A stretch of DNA of 41,268 nt, taken from contig NZ_JAKGBU010000033.1 of NCBI RefSeq assembly GCF_021555155.1, positions 6,984-48,251 of the forward strand, read 5' to 3'. The notes under the pieces are model-generated. The model saw nothing but the letters and a program-made list of their open reading frames with translations, made no database searches and was not told the DNA's origin. Of the stretch, positions 8,491-16,732 are shown piece by piece (the stretch's first letter is position 1; every line of letters starts with the position of its first letter). This DNA comes from Rhizobium alarense. GTDB lineage: Bacteria > Pseudomonadota > Alphaproteobacteria > Rhizobiales > Rhizobiaceae. Made by a program: the position numbers and the translations under genes.

Positions 8491-9594
8491 TCAGGTGTTG
8501 AAGCGGAAGTGAATGACGTCGCCGTCCTGCACCACGTATTCCTTGCCTTCGTCGCGCCCCTTGCCGGCCTCCTTCGCGCCGACTTCGCCCTTGTAGGCGA
8601 TGTAGTCGTCATAGGAGATCGTGAAGGCGCGGATGAAGCCGCGTTCGAAATCGGTGTGAATGACACCGGCGGCCTGCGGTGCCTTGGTGCCGCGCACGAT
8701 GGTCCAGGCGCGGGTCTCCTTGGGGCCGACCGTGAAATAGGTGATCAGGTCGAGCAGGTGGTATCCGGCGCGGATGAGACGGTCGAGACCCGCTTCCTCG
8801 AGACCGAGTGCGGAGAGGAACTCCGCGGCTTCCTCCTCGGGAAGCTGGGCGACCTCGGACTCGATCGCGGCCGAGATGGTGACGCATTCGGCACCCTGTT
8901 CCTTCGCCATGGCGGCGACGGCTTCGGTGTGCGCGTTGCCGGTCGACGCGTCGGCTTCCGCGACGTTGCAGACATAGAGGACCGGGTGCGACGTCAGGAG
9001 GTTGAGGCCCTTCAGGATGTCGATCTCTTCCGGTGCGAGCGTCTTCAGGAGGAGACGGGCCGGCTTGCCGTCGTTCAGCAATTTCACCACGGCTTCCATG
9101 ACCGGCAGTTGCGCCATGGAGTCCTTGTCCTTGCTGGCCGCCCGCTTGCGGGTCTGCTCGACCCGGCGTTCGAGGCTTTCAAGGTCGGCAAGCATCAGCT
9201 CGGTCTCGATCGTGTCGGCATCGCCCACCGGGTTGATGCGCCCCTCGACATGGGTGATGTCGTCGTCCTCGAAGCAGCGCAGCACGTGCACCACCGCATC
9301 GACTTCGCGGATGTTGGCGAGGAACTTGTTGCCGAGGCCTTCCCCCTTCGAGGCGCCGCGCACGAGGCCGGCGATGTCGACGAAGGAGATGCGCGTCGGG
9401 ATGATTTCCTTGGAGCCGGCGACGGTGGCAAGCTTCTGCATGCGCGGATCGGGCACGGCCACCTCGCCGGTGTTCGGCTCGATGGTGCAGAAGGGGTAGT
9501 TCGCCGCCTGCGCGGCCGCCGTCTTGGTCAGCGCGTTGAAGAGGGTGGACTTGCCGACATTCGGCAGTCCGACAATACCGCATTTGAAGCCCAT
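8491..9594 (-). CDS. ychF: Ribosome-associated P-loop NTPase YchF (OLA1 family)
   Basis: The 367-residue protein begins MGFKCGIVGLPNVGKS, with the P-loop GLPNVGKS at about 9-16, then the G3 motif DIAG (about 73-76), a coiled-coil insertion (ESLERRVEQTRKRAASKDK), and the NVAEAD nucleotide-specificity motif that makes this subfamily prefer ATP over GTP. The C-terminal TGS-like domain ends YVVQDGDVIHFRFNT, a family hallmark. Length is full. It functions as a translation- and stress-linked ATPase bound to the ribosome. In many rhizobia this gene follows pth; here an acetyltransferase and a VapBC-ClpS2 block lie between them. It is divergent from vapBC. Confidence 0.97.
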   Translation of the reverse strand: MGFKCGIVGLPNVGKSTLFNALTKTAAAQAANYPFCTIEPNTGEVAVPDPRMQKLATVAGSKEIIPTRISFVDIAGLVRGASKGEGLGNKFLANIREVDAVVHVLRCFEDDDITHVEGRINPVGDADTIETELMLADLESLERRVEQTRKRAASKDKDSMAQLPVMEAVVKLLNDGKPARLLLKTLAPEEIDILKGLNLLTSHPVLYVCNVAEADASTGNAHTEAVAAMAKEQGAECVTISAAIESEVAQLPEEEAAEFLSALGLEEAGLDRLIRAGYHLLDLITYFTVGPKETRAWTIVRGTKAPQAAGVIHTDFERGFIRAFTISYDDYIAYKGEVGAKEAGKGRDEGKEYVVQDGDVIHFRFNT

Positions 9595-9690
9595 GGACCG
9601 AGGTATCCGTATCTGATGTGAACTGTTGCCGTCGCTATGGGCGAAACCGCCCGGAGGGTCAAGGCTTTGCGACCGAGCCGGACATTGCGT

Positions 9691-9710
9691 GTAAGGCAGT
9701 TTTGCCTTAC
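9691..9710. promoter_or_regulatory. Perfect palindrome upstream of vapBC, probable autoregulatory operator
   Basis: GTAAGGCA (9691-9698), GTTT, TGCCTTAC (9703-9710) is a perfect 8-4-8 dyad. It ends ten bases before the GGAGG (9721-9725) that serves the AbrB-type antitoxin. AbrB-type antitoxins usually bind such dyads to repress their own operon. The T5 that follows makes it look like a terminator, but no plus-strand gene lies upstream to be terminated. Confidence 0.7.
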
Positions 9711-9731
9711 TTTTTGCTGCGGAGGCCGACG

Positions 9732-9992
9732 ATGACAGTTCTCACCGTTACAGCAAAAGGGCAAGTGACCCTCAGGAAGGAGTTCCTGCGGCATCTGAAC
9801 GCCAAGCCGGGCGACAAGCTTGAAGTGGCGATTCTGCCCGACGGCAAGCTGCAAATCTCGGCGGAGAAACCGGCGAGCGGCGGTCGCATCGACGACTTCT
9901 TCGGCAGCTTGAGGAACCCTCACGGACTGCATTTCACGATCGATGAACTGAAGGACGAGATCGACAAGGCGTGGGCGACGCGTCGACGATGA
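9732..9992 (+). CDS. AbrB/SpoVT-type antitoxin of a VapBC-like pair
   Basis: The 86-residue product starts with a swapped-hairpin AbrB domain (about 1-46; TVTAKGQVTLRKEFLRHL and KPGDKLEVAILPDGKLQI) and ends with a helical, charged tail (FTIDELKDEIDKAWATRRR) that would wrap the toxin. The ATG at 9732 has GGAGG six bases upstream; the open frame further upstream is non-coding. The stop overlaps the toxin start in an ATGA (9989-9992), so the two are translationally coupled. It would neutralise the PIN toxin and repress the operon through the palindrome at 9691-9710. Confidence 0.93.
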   Translation: MTVLTVTAKGQVTLRKEFLRHLNAKPGDKLEVAILPDGKLQISAEKPASGGRIDDFFGSLRNPHGLHFTIDELKDEIDKAWATRRR

Positions 9993-10390
9993 TCATCGCA
10001 GATACGAACGTTCTGCTTCGGGCGGCGCTCGACGACGATCCGGCGCAAAGCCGCGAGGCCCGTCGCTGCCTTGCGGAAGCGGACGGGATTGCGGTGCCGA
10101 TTCAAGTGCTTTGCGAGTTTGTTTGGGTCGCGTCGCGAAGCTACCGGCTGAAGAGCCGGGACATCGCGTCCAGCGTGCTGTTGCTCCTCAACGACGGCAA
10201 GGTTCACTGCGACCGTGAGGCCGCGCTTGCCGGGCTTGAATTCATGATTGCCGGCGGTGATTTCGCCGATGGGATCATCGAGTTCGAGGGTCGGGCACGA
10301 GGCGGCGATCTTTTCGCGACGTTCGACAGGCAGGCCGCCGAGATCGTCGCCGGCAAGGGCAGAGGCTGCATCCTGCTTGCGCCGGACTGA
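9989..10390 (+). CDS. PIN-domain toxin (VapC-type ribonuclease)
   Basis: The 133-residue protein has the PIN-domain acidic set: D5 in ADTNVLLR, E43 in LCEFVW, D91/D94 in GGDFADGII and D113 in TFDRQA. These residues coordinate the magnesium used to cut RNA, so the toxin looks intact. The ATG at 9989 overlaps the antitoxin stop by four bases. The AbrB-PIN pairing is a standard VapBC-type module. It sits between ychF and clpS2, where it interrupts an otherwise housekeeping neighbourhood. Confidence 0.93.
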   Translation: MIIADTNVLLRAALDDDPAQSREARRCLAEADGIAVPIQVLCEFVWVASRSYRLKSRDIASSVLLLLNDGKVHCDREAALAGLEFMIAGGDFADGIIEFEGRARGGDLFATFDRQAAEIVAGKGRGCILLAPD

Positions 10391-10476
10391 ACCTCGGGCT
10401 TGCCTGCCGCCTCGCATCTGCGATACGATTTATCGCGTTGCGAAGGGCCGACGCCGTCATCGGGAGCCGAAACGCG

Positions 10477-10785
10477 ATGAGCGAAGAAACCACCGTCACC
10501 CCCAAAACCGTCACGAAACCGAAGCTGGAGCGGCCGAAGCTCTACAAGGTCATCTTGCTCAACGACGACTATACGCCGCGCGAATTCGTGATCATGGTGC
10601 TCAAGGCCGTCTTCCGCATGAGCGAGGAAGCGGGTTATCGCGTGATGCTGACCGCGCACAGGATGGGTTCGTGCGTCGTCGTGGTCTGCGCCAGGGACAT
10701 CGCCGAGACAAAGGCGAAGGAGGCGACGGACCTCGCCAAGGAGGCGGGTTTTCCGCTGCTGTTCCAGACGGAGCCGGAGGAATAG
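10477..10785 (+). CDS. clpS2: ClpS2-type N-end-rule adaptor of ClpAP
   Basis: The 102-residue protein has the ClpS core KLYKVILLNDDYTPREFVIMVL, read here as two overlapping motifs YKVILLNDDYTP and REFVIMVL, and a C-terminal ETKAKEATDLAKEAGFPLLF. The asparagine-aspartate pair in LNDD belongs to the pocket that binds destabilising N-terminal residues. The leading VTPKTVTKPKLERPKL and the HRMGSCVVVVC segment match the second alphaproteobacterial paralogue (ClpS2), not ClpS1, which has HQKGVGVCGVYTYEVAE-like sequence there. The ATG at 10477 is preceded by GGGAG; the frame is open 13 codons upstream. No clpA adjoins it. Confidence 0.92.
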   Translation: MSEETTVTPKTVTKPKLERPKLYKVILLNDDYTPREFVIMVLKAVFRMSEEAGYRVMLTAHRMGSCVVVVCARDIAETKAKEATDLAKEAGFPLLFQTEPEE

Positions 10786-10846
10786 GGCGGATTCAGCCTT
10801 CCTTAGCCGCTTGCCGGTACACTCCGCCGCAAACGGGGAGACCGGC

Positions 10847-11230
10847 ATGGTCGAAGAGGCCGCCACCTGGCACTACGCCGTCGCATTCGCGCTTTTCCTC
10901 GTGCTCGGCGCGGTCGGGCACGTGACGCGCGCCGTCTTCAACATGTTTCCGGACCGCCTCTCCGACAACGACACGATGGATATGCTCGTCAGCGACGGCT
11001 ATGGCTGGAACGACAAGCTGCTGGGCACGGAATATGACGATGGCGGCTTCTACCGTCTCGATTCCTACCGCAACGTCCGCAATGCGTGCCTGATGTCCGG
11101 CTTCGGCGGGCTTGCCGTGATGGTGTTTTCCGACGGCGCGTCGATCGCCATCGCACAGGGGATAGACGCGGCACTCGCGTGGCTCTGGGGCCTGTTTCTG
11201 CATCGGCTGGGCACGGTCACGGTTTTCTAA
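10847..11230 (+). CDS. Small membrane protein of unknown function
   Basis: I do not recognise this 127-residue protein. It has a hydrophobic helix near the N-terminus (about 9-30, HYAVAFALFLVLGAVGHVTRA), a polar, aspartate-rich middle (DRLSDNDTMDMLVSDGYGWND) and a second hydrophobic region (about 80-118). GGGGAGA lies seven or eight bases before the ATG at 10847. It follows clpS2 after 61 bases and its 3' end overlaps the convergent acetyltransferase gene by 14 bases. Nothing indicates a link to ClpS beyond position. Confidence 0.7.
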   Translation: MVEEAATWHYAVAFALFLVLGAVGHVTRAVFNMFPDRLSDNDTMDMLVSDGYGWNDKLLGTEYDDGGFYRLDSYRNVRNACLMSGFGGLAVMVFSDGASIAIAQGIDAALAWLWGLFLHRLGTVTVF

Positions 11231-11699
11231 CGGTCTGTCCGGCCTTGTCGTTGCGGATTTGAAAGCCCGTCTTGTCCTGCATGAAGCCGCAGCGTCGATA
11301 GAAATCGTGCGTTCCGGGATCGCTCCGCCCGGTCATCAGCATGGTTTTGTAGCATCCGGCGGCGAAGGCGTCCGCCACGGCGCGCAGAAGGACAGCCCTG
11401 CCGACGCCTTTTCGCCGCCATGCCTTGTCGGTCACAACGTTTTCGATCAGCGCATAGGGTGCTGCACCGCGTGTCAGGTTCGGCACGATGACGAGCGTGC
11501 AGCTTGCGACCGGCGTCCGGCCGTCGAACGCCGCCAGGACGCTCAGGCCGGGATGTGCGAGCATGCTCGCGAACCGTTTTTCCGCGACCGCCGGGGCGAG
11601 CGGCGGATCGCGGGGGTTGAGCTGGGAATAGAGGTTGAGCAGGCCGGGCAGGTCTGCCGCTCTCGCTGCCCGGATCGGCAGGACCGCGTCTCCGCTCAT
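11217..11699 (-). CDS. GNAT-family N-acetyltransferase
   Basis: The 160-residue protein has the GNAT layout: an N-terminal [19 protein letters not shown] helix region, the central [22 protein letters not shown] segment with the acetyl-CoA pyrophosphate loop (RRKGVGRA), and the C-terminal HDFYRRCGF. The substrate is unknown; an amino-group acceptor on a small molecule or protein is usual. Its ATG at 11697-11699 overlaps the pth stop in an ATGA, so the two are translationally coupled. The 3' end overlaps the convergent membrane protein gene by 14 bases. Confidence 0.9.
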   Translation of the reverse strand: MSGDAVLPIRAARAADLPGLLNLYSQLNPRDPPLAPAVAEKRFASMLAHPGLSVLAAFDGRTPVASCTLVIVPNLTRGAAPYALIENVVTDKAWRRKGVGRAVLLRAVADAFAAGCYKTMLMTGRSDPGTHDFYRRCGFMQDKTGFQIRNDKAGQTVRKP

Positions 11700-12409
11700 C
11701 CCTTGTCGCCGAACATCTTCTTCAGCATGTCGGCCATCGGGCCGGTCGCCGGCAGTGTCTTCGGCTGCGCGTGGTTGCGCGCCTGGTGAACGTGAGACTG
11801 GCCGGCGGGCTTCTTCTCCGCCTTCGGTCCGGCCTCCGCCTTGCCGCCGGTCGAGAGCGCCAGCCTGTTCATGAACTGCGATTCCTCGCCGCGCACCAGC
11901 ATGTCGACGGCGATGGCGATCTCGTCGAGCAGCGGGTCGAGCCAGACGGAGTCCGCCTTGGCGAAATCGCCGAGCACGTGGCCGGTGACCCGTTCCTTGT
12001 CGCCGGGATGGCCGATGCCGAGCCGCAGGCGCCGGTAGTCCTGGCCGCAATGGGCGTCGAGCGACTTGATGCCGTTGTGGCCGCCATGGCCGCCGCCTGT
12101 CTTGATGCGCGCCTTGCCGGCCGGCAGGTCGAGTTCGTCATAGACGGCGACGATATCCGCCGGCGACAGCTTGTAGAAGCGCATCGCCTCGCCGACGGCT
12201 TCGCCGGAGAGGTTCATGAAGGTCTGCGGCTTCAGGAGCAGCACCTTTTCGCCGGCGATCTCGCCCTCGGCGATCTCGGCCTTGAACTTCTTCGACCAGG
12301 GCGAGAAGGCATGTTTGCGATGGATCGCATCGACGGCCATGAAGCCGATATTGTGCCGGTTGCCGGCATATTTGGCGCCGGGATTGCCGAGTCCCGCGAT
12401 GATGAGCAT
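11696..12409 (-). CDS. pth: Peptidyl-tRNA hydrolase
   Basis: The enzyme releases tRNA from peptidyl-tRNA that has dropped off the ribosome. Active-site residues are at the expected places: N9 in GLGNPG, H19 in NRHNIG, N66 in FMNLSG, D91 in VYDELDLP and N112 in GGHNGIKS. At 237 residues it is about 45 longer than the E. coli enzyme. The extra C-terminal tail (from about 190, rich in Ala, Lys and Pro) ends in an amphipathic [13 protein letters not shown]; such tails are common in rhizobial Pth. The start at 12407-12409 gives the conserved N-terminus. It is coupled to the downstream acetyltransferase, and the binding-protein gene lies 87 bases upstream. Confidence 0.97.
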   Translation of the reverse strand: MLIIAGLGNPGAKYAGNRHNIGFMAVDAIHRKHAFSPWSKKFKAEIAEGEIAGEKVLLLKPQTFMNLSGEAVGEAMRFYKLSPADIVAVYDELDLPAGKARIKTGGGHGGHNGIKSLDAHCGQDYRRLRLGIGHPGDKERVTGHVLGDFAKADSVWLDPLLDEIAIAVDMLVRGEESQFMNRLALSTGGKAEAGPKAEKKPAGQSHVHQARNHAQPKTLPATGPMADMLKKMFGDKG

Positions 12410-12496
12410 CGGTTCGCTCTCCGGAAGGTCGTGACGAATGTTCGACCTTCACGACAGGCAAATCACCGTCTTGTCAACCGCTTTCGGTCGTTCGGC

Positions 12497-13234
12497 TCAC
12501 TTCACGTCGGCCGTCTGCGTGTTGGGCGGCAATCCGTAACGGGTGAAGATCCGGTCCTGCTCGCCCGAGGCGATGAGGTCCTTCAGCGCGCGCTGCATCG
12601 TCGCGATGAGGTTCCGCGACAGGTCCTTGTGGCAGGCGATGCTGTAGATCTGGCCGTCCATCAGCATCGCCTTCTGCACCGGATGGCCGTCCTGCACCAT
12701 CTTCTCGAATGTCTTGACGGAGGTCGGCATCAGGTCGATGCGGCCGCTGATCAGCTTCCCGAGCGTCACGTCGATGTCCGCCGCCAGATCGATGTCCGCA
12801 AACCCCTGCTCCTCGAGCGCCTCGACGGCGAAGTCGCCGCGCTGCGAGCCGACGCGCAAGGCGCGTGCCTCGTCCAGTGTCGTTGCCGTGACGGTGCCGC
12901 CGCGCCGTTTCACCATCACCATGTGGTCCTTGAGGAGCGGTTCCACCCAGAGGAAGCGCTCATGCCGCGTCCGGTTGTGCCCGGTGGTGAAGACGCAGTG
13001 GTTCGGCTGTGTTTCGGCGAGCGCGATGGCGCGTGCCCAGGGCATGATCTCGATGCGGTAGTCGAGTCCGGCCGCGGCCGCGATCGCGTGCACCTGGTCG
13101 ACGGAAATTCCCGTCACCTTGCCGTTGTCGGTGTAGTTGAACGGGGCGTATTCCTCCGTGACGAAGGTGATCTCGTCCGCGAGGGCGGGACCGGAGAGCA
13201 GGAAGGCGAATGCGGCGCAAAGCAGGGTCTTCAT
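12497..13234 (-). CDS. Periplasmic solute-binding protein, family 3 type
   Basis: The 245-residue precursor has a signal peptide (about 1-19, MKTLLCAAFAFLLSGPALA). The mature part has the family-3 pattern of amino-acid/opine-binding proteins: ITFVTEEYAPFNYTDNGKVTG, GISVDQVHAIAAAAG and a hinge LRVGSQRGDFAVEALEEQG. No permease or ATPase gene adjoins it, so it is unlikely to serve a transporter encoded here. It starts 24 bases after the stop of a membrane GGDEF-EAL sensor on the same strand, with GGAAGGA upstream of its ATG. That pairing suggests, by inference, that it detects a ligand for the sensor's periplasmic domain. Confidence 0.88.
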   Translation of the reverse strand: MKTLLCAAFAFLLSGPALADEITFVTEEYAPFNYTDNGKVTGISVDQVHAIAAAAGLDYRIEIMPWARAIALAETQPNHCVFTTGHNRTRHERFLWVEPLLKDHMVMVKRRGGTVTATTLDEARALRVGSQRGDFAVEALEEQGFADIDLAADIDVTLGKLISGRIDLMPTSVKTFEKMVQDGHPVQKAMLMDGQIYSIACHKDLSRNLIATMQRALKDLIASGEQDRIFTRYGLPPNTQTADVK

Positions 13235-13258
13235 GAGATTGTCCTTCCGGCCGGAGCC

Positions 13259-15664
13259 TTATCCCGTCATGACGGTGGCGAGCAGCCTGTGGTCGGGTTG
13301 CTCCTGAGGGGTGAACTCGACGAGGCGGTCCATCAGTTCGTTAAGCGGCAGCGGCCTGCTGAAAAGGTAGCCCTGGCCGAATTCAAGGCCCATGCGGCAC
13401 AGCATGTCCCGCTCTTCCTCGGTTTCGATGCCCTCGGCCACGACGGCGCAGCCCATCTGATGCGAAATCGTCCGGATGCCCTCGATCAGCATGCGGCTCT
13501 TGCGGGCGACCTCCGGCTGGTCGCTGCCGAGCGAGCGGGTGAAGGACTGGTCGACCTTGACGATATCGACGGGGAACCGGTTCAGGTAGCTCAGCGACGA
13601 ATAACCCGTGCCGAAATCGTCGAGCGCGATGCGGCAGCCGAGACTTGAGAGCGATTCGAGCACGCTGCACACGACGGGACTGTCGAGCATCAGCACCGCT
13701 TCGGTGATCTCGATGACGATCCGGCAGGGCAGGACGCCGTTTTCGAGCAGCAGGGCCGCCAGCCGGTGGGGCAGGCCCGGCTCGAACTGCAGCGGCGAGA
13801 AGTTGACGGCGAGATAGCTCTCCTCGAGCCCGGAGAGGCGCGAGACGACGGCGAGATTTGCGATCGCCTTGGTCAGGATGATGTCGCCGACACGCAGGAT
13901 CGAGCCGTTTTCCTCCGCCAGGCCGACGATCTCCGCCGGCGGAAGGATGCCCTTTTCGGGATGGTGCAGCCGCATCAGCGCCTCGAAGCCGGCGACGCGC
14001 CCGCTCGGCAGGTCGACGATCGGCTGGAGATAGGCCTGGAACCAGTCCTGACGCAGTCCCTGGTCGATGCACTGCTCCATCTCCAGGCGCTTGCGCACGA
14101 TGTCGACCATGTTGCTATCGAAAAGCTGCACGCCGTTCTTGCCGCCGCGCTTGCGCGCATACATCGCCATGTCCGACTTCTGCAGCAGGTCGGGAGCGGT
14201 GGCGGCGTGGTCGGGATAGACCGCGACACCGATGCTGGCGCTGACCTTGATTTCGGTGCCGTCGACGACAAGGCTCTCCCTGAGAGTCGCGGCAAGGCGG
14301 TGGCTGATGTCGATCGCCACCTGCCTGGCGTCGGCCGCGCAGACCAGGATCGCGAACTCGTCGCCGCCGAGGCGCGCCACCATGTCGTTGAAGCGAAGCT
14401 GGTTGCGGATGCGCGCGGCCACCTGGCAGAGCACCTCGTCGCCGGCTGCATGGCCGAGATTGTCGTTGATCCACTTGAAGCGGTCGAGGTCGACGAAGAG
14501 GCACGCCAGTTTCTGCTTCGAGGCGTCGCTCTCGCTGATCATCTCGTCGAGAACCGCCTCGAAGCCTTGCCGGTTCAGGAGGCCGGTCAGGTGGTCGGTG
14601 ATCGCCTGGTGGTGGTTGCGGCTTTCCGCCTCCTTGAGCTGCGTCACGTCCGTCATGACGGAGAGCGACAATGGCTGGCGGTCACCGGCCGCCACCGTAT
14701 TGGTCTCGAGGATGAGGACGTCCATCACCGACTGGTCGGCTTTGCGGAAGCGCAGGGTCACCTCCACGGTGCCGTTGCTTTCGGCCGTCTGCTCCCGGCG
14801 CATGCGATAGGCGTCGCGCTCGCCATCGTCGACGAAGTCGGAGAAATTGCAGCCGATGACCTGTCGCCGCTCGTAGCCCGTCGCCGTCAGCCAGTAGTCG
14901 CTGACCGCCGTGATGCGGTCGAGCGCATCGATCGAGAAGAGCATGGCCGGCGTGCGGTTGTAGATGTCCGTCGCGCGGGCGTGGGCGCTTTTCAGCTCCT
15001 GCTCCTCGCGTTCCAGCTTGGTCTGCATCTCGTTGAAGTTGCGGGCGAGGCTGCCCATCTCGTCATTGGAATTCCAGTCGACGTGATGGCGGGAGCCGAG
15101 GCGCTGCGTGGCGTCGATCGCCGCCGTCAGCCGCATCAGCGGCCGGATGATGGTGATGCGGTTGCCGATGATGGCGGCCGTGAAGAGCGTGCCGACGGCG
15201 AAGAAGAAGATGGCGAAGATCATCATCTCGTCCTTGGTGAAGCGCGAGAAGGGGCCTTCCTTGGTGATCCAGATTTCCGCCGTGCCGACATTGCGGATGC
15301 CGTCCGCCGACTTGTGCAGGATGTCGGCGGTTACGACGGACTGGATTGTCGAGCGATCGGGCTCCGCCTCCGGCCTGCGGATGTCGATGACGTTCGAGGT
15401 ATCGCGCACCCGGACATAGCTGATATTGGAGCCTGCTTGCAGCGCGGTCGCGATCTGCTCGACGCTCTCGCGGTCGAAGTCCCAGATCGGCTTGCCAAGG
15501 GCCTGCACGTTGGCATGGAGGAGCGTTTCCGTGTTCTGGAGCCGCTCGCGCGCGACGCGGTCGGATGACAGGATCAGGAAGAGAAGGAACAACGGCGCGA
15601 CGAAGACGAGCAGGGCGCCAATGACGATCGCGATGAACCGGCTCTCCACCGAGTGCATCTTCAT
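13259..15664 (-). CDS. Membrane sensor with HAMP, PAS, GGDEF and EAL domains (cyclic-di-GMP turnover)
   Basis: This is a protein of about 800 residues. A membrane helix (about 8-33) and a second (about 150-172) bracket a periplasmic domain of roughly 115 residues. Then follow a HAMP linker (RPLMRLTAAIDATQ), a PAS domain (YNRTPAMLFSIDALDRITAVS), a diguanylate cyclase domain with intact GGDEF (RLGGDEFAIL) and a phosphodiesterase domain with GFEALMR and DDFGTGYSSLSYL. Both catalytic motifs look intact, so it could make or break cyclic di-GMP. I use the second ATG (15662-15664) because AAGGGGG lies seven bases before it; the ATG at 15668-15670 leaves only one base. The periplasmic binding-protein gene follows after 24 bases. 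Possible ligand control is inference. Confidence 0.9.
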   Translation of the reverse strand: MKMHSVESRFIAIVIGALLVFVAPLFLLFLILSSDRVARERLQNTETLLHANVQALGKPIWDFDRESVEQIATALQAGSNISYVRVRDTSNVIDIRRPEAEPDRSTIQSVVTADILHKSADGIRNVGTAEIWITKEGPFSRFTKDEMMIFAIFFFAVGTLFTAAIIGNRITIIRPLMRLTAAIDATQRLGSRHHVDWNSNDEMGSLARNFNEMQTKLEREEQELKSAHARATDIYNRTPAMLFSIDALDRITAVSDYWLTATGYERRQVIGCNFSDFVDDGERDAYRMRREQTAESNGTVEVTLRFRKADQSVMDVLILETNTVAAGDRQPLSLSVMTDVTQLKEAESRNHHQAITDHLTGLLNRQGFEAVLDEMISESDASKQKLACLFVDLDRFKWINDNLGHAAGDEVLCQVAARIRNQLRFNDMVARLGGDEFAILVCAADARQVAIDISHRLAATLRESLVVDGTEIKVSASIGVAVYPDHAATAPDLLQKSDMAMYARKRGGKNGVQLFDSNMVDIVRKRLEMEQCIDQGLRQDWFQAYLQPIVDLPSGRVAGFEALMRLHHPEKGILPPAEIVGLAEENGSILRVGDIILTKAIANLAVVSRLSGLEESYLAVNFSPLQFEPGLPHRLAALLLENGVLPCRIVIEITEAVLMLDSPVVCSVLESLSSLGCRIALDDFGTGYSSLSYLNRFPVDIVKVDQSFTRSLGSDQPEVARKSRMLIEGIRTISHQMGCAVVAEGIETEEERDMLCRMGLEFGQGYLFSRPLPLNELMDRLVEFTPQEQPDHRLLATVMTG

Positions 15665-15826
15665 GCCCATGCCCCCTTCGTCGGACTGGTTTGCCCGTGC
15701 CTCGTGTTCTCAGGTTTCTCGTTGTTGATGATAGACTTTCATCAAATCCTTAAATGTTGCTGAAATCGGCGAGCCTGATTCCCGCATTCCCGGGGCGGTT
15801 TTCCTTGGCGGCGGCGATCCGGCACG

Positions 15827-15857
15827 AAAAAGCCCGCCGTCGGTTCCGACGGCGGGC
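15827..15857 (-). terminator. Rho-independent terminator of rplY
   Basis: Downstream of the rplY stop, GCCCGCCGTC pairs with GACGGCGGGC around a short GGTTCC-type loop (15832-15857), and the minus-strand transcript then runs into a U tract (15827-15831). It separates rplY from the GGDEF-EAL gene, which lies a further 160 bases downstream. Confidence 0.88.
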
Positions 15858-15882
15858 CAGTTTCGCAGCGTATGCGGACCGA

Positions 15883-16497
15883 TTATTCCTCGGTCGCGCC
15901 TGCGTCTTCAGCCTCTTCCTTCACGCCGCCGGCCGGCGTCGCGATGGTGGCGATCGTAAAGTCACGGTCCGTGATGACCGGGCTCGTGCCCTTCGGCAGC
16001 TTGATGTTCGAGATGTGAATGCCGTCGCCGATCTTCAGGCCGGTCAGGTCGGCCGTCAGGAACTCCGGAATGGAGTCGGCGGAGGCGTGCAGCTCGACTT
16101 CGTGGCGAACGACGTTCAGAACGCCGCCGATCTTGATGCCCGGGCTCTTCTCTTCGTTGACGAAGTGAACCGGCACTTCGACGACGACATGGGTGTCGCC
16201 CGAAACGCGCAGGAAGTCGACATGCATCGTGAAGTCGCGCACCGGATCGAGTTGGTAGTCCTTCGGCAGGACCTTGATCTTCTCGCCGTTGACGTCGATC
16301 GTGGCAACCGTCGTCTTGAAGCCGCCGGCGTGGATACGCAGGGTGACGTCCTTGGTCGAGACGGCGATGGCAAGCGGGGTCTGCTTGTCGCCATAGATGA
16401 CTGCAGGAATGAGGCCGTTGCGGCGAAGTTCACGGGAGGACCCCTTACCAACCCGTTCGCGCGTCTCGGCCTTGAGCTCGTAGGAATCGTGGCTCAT
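15883..16497 (-). CDS. rplY: 50S ribosomal protein L25, long (CTC) form
   Basis: The 204-residue protein combines the 5S-rRNA-binding L25 domain (about 1-95; [21 protein letters not shown]) with the TL5/CTC C-terminal domain ([22 protein letters not shown], then [21 protein letters not shown]). Bacteria with the short E. coli form lack the second domain. The acidic end ([12 protein letters not shown]) is normal for the alphaproteobacterial version. The ATG at 16495-16497 gives [11 protein letters not shown]. In many rhizobia pth follows directly; here a two-gene signalling cassette lies between. A strong terminator stands 26 bases after the stop. Confidence 0.96.
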   Translation of the reverse strand: MSHDSYELKAETRERVGKGSSRELRRNGLIPAVIYGDKQTPLAIAVSTKDVTLRIHAGGFKTTVATIDVNGEKIKVLPKDYQLDPVRDFTMHVDFLRVSGDTHVVVEVPVHFVNEEKSPGIKIGGVLNVVRHEVELHASADSIPEFLTADLTGLKIGDGIHISNIKLPKGTSPVITDRDFTIATIATPAGGVKEEAEDAGATEE

Positions 16498-16732
16498 GGC
16501 TTAACCTTTCTAGATTACTGGAGAGCCTTGCACGGGCGAAGCCAAGCTTCGGCCGTCCAAAACTTGAGGATTTCGTGAAAGCCTCATCCGCGTTGCCTCC
16601 AAGGGTGTCTGCGCGGACGGGGGCTCGATAACCGAGAACGGCCGGAAATGCAAGGGGCCCGTGGCCGTTGACAGGCCCGCGGTAGGGCGCAATGGTGCCG
16701 CCGGGCCGGCCGATGCGAACAGGGAGACGGGA

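Noticed and set aside
9691-9715. Palindrome plus T run as a terminator for ychF
   Set aside because: ychF is transcribed in the other direction and away from it; the element lies in front of vapBC, so an operator is more likely.
13766-15568. 600-codon plus-strand frame opposite the GGDEF-EAL gene
   Set aside because: Antisense shadow of a well-supported gene; composition is Arg/Asp/Ala/His-rich and no domain or start signal is seen.
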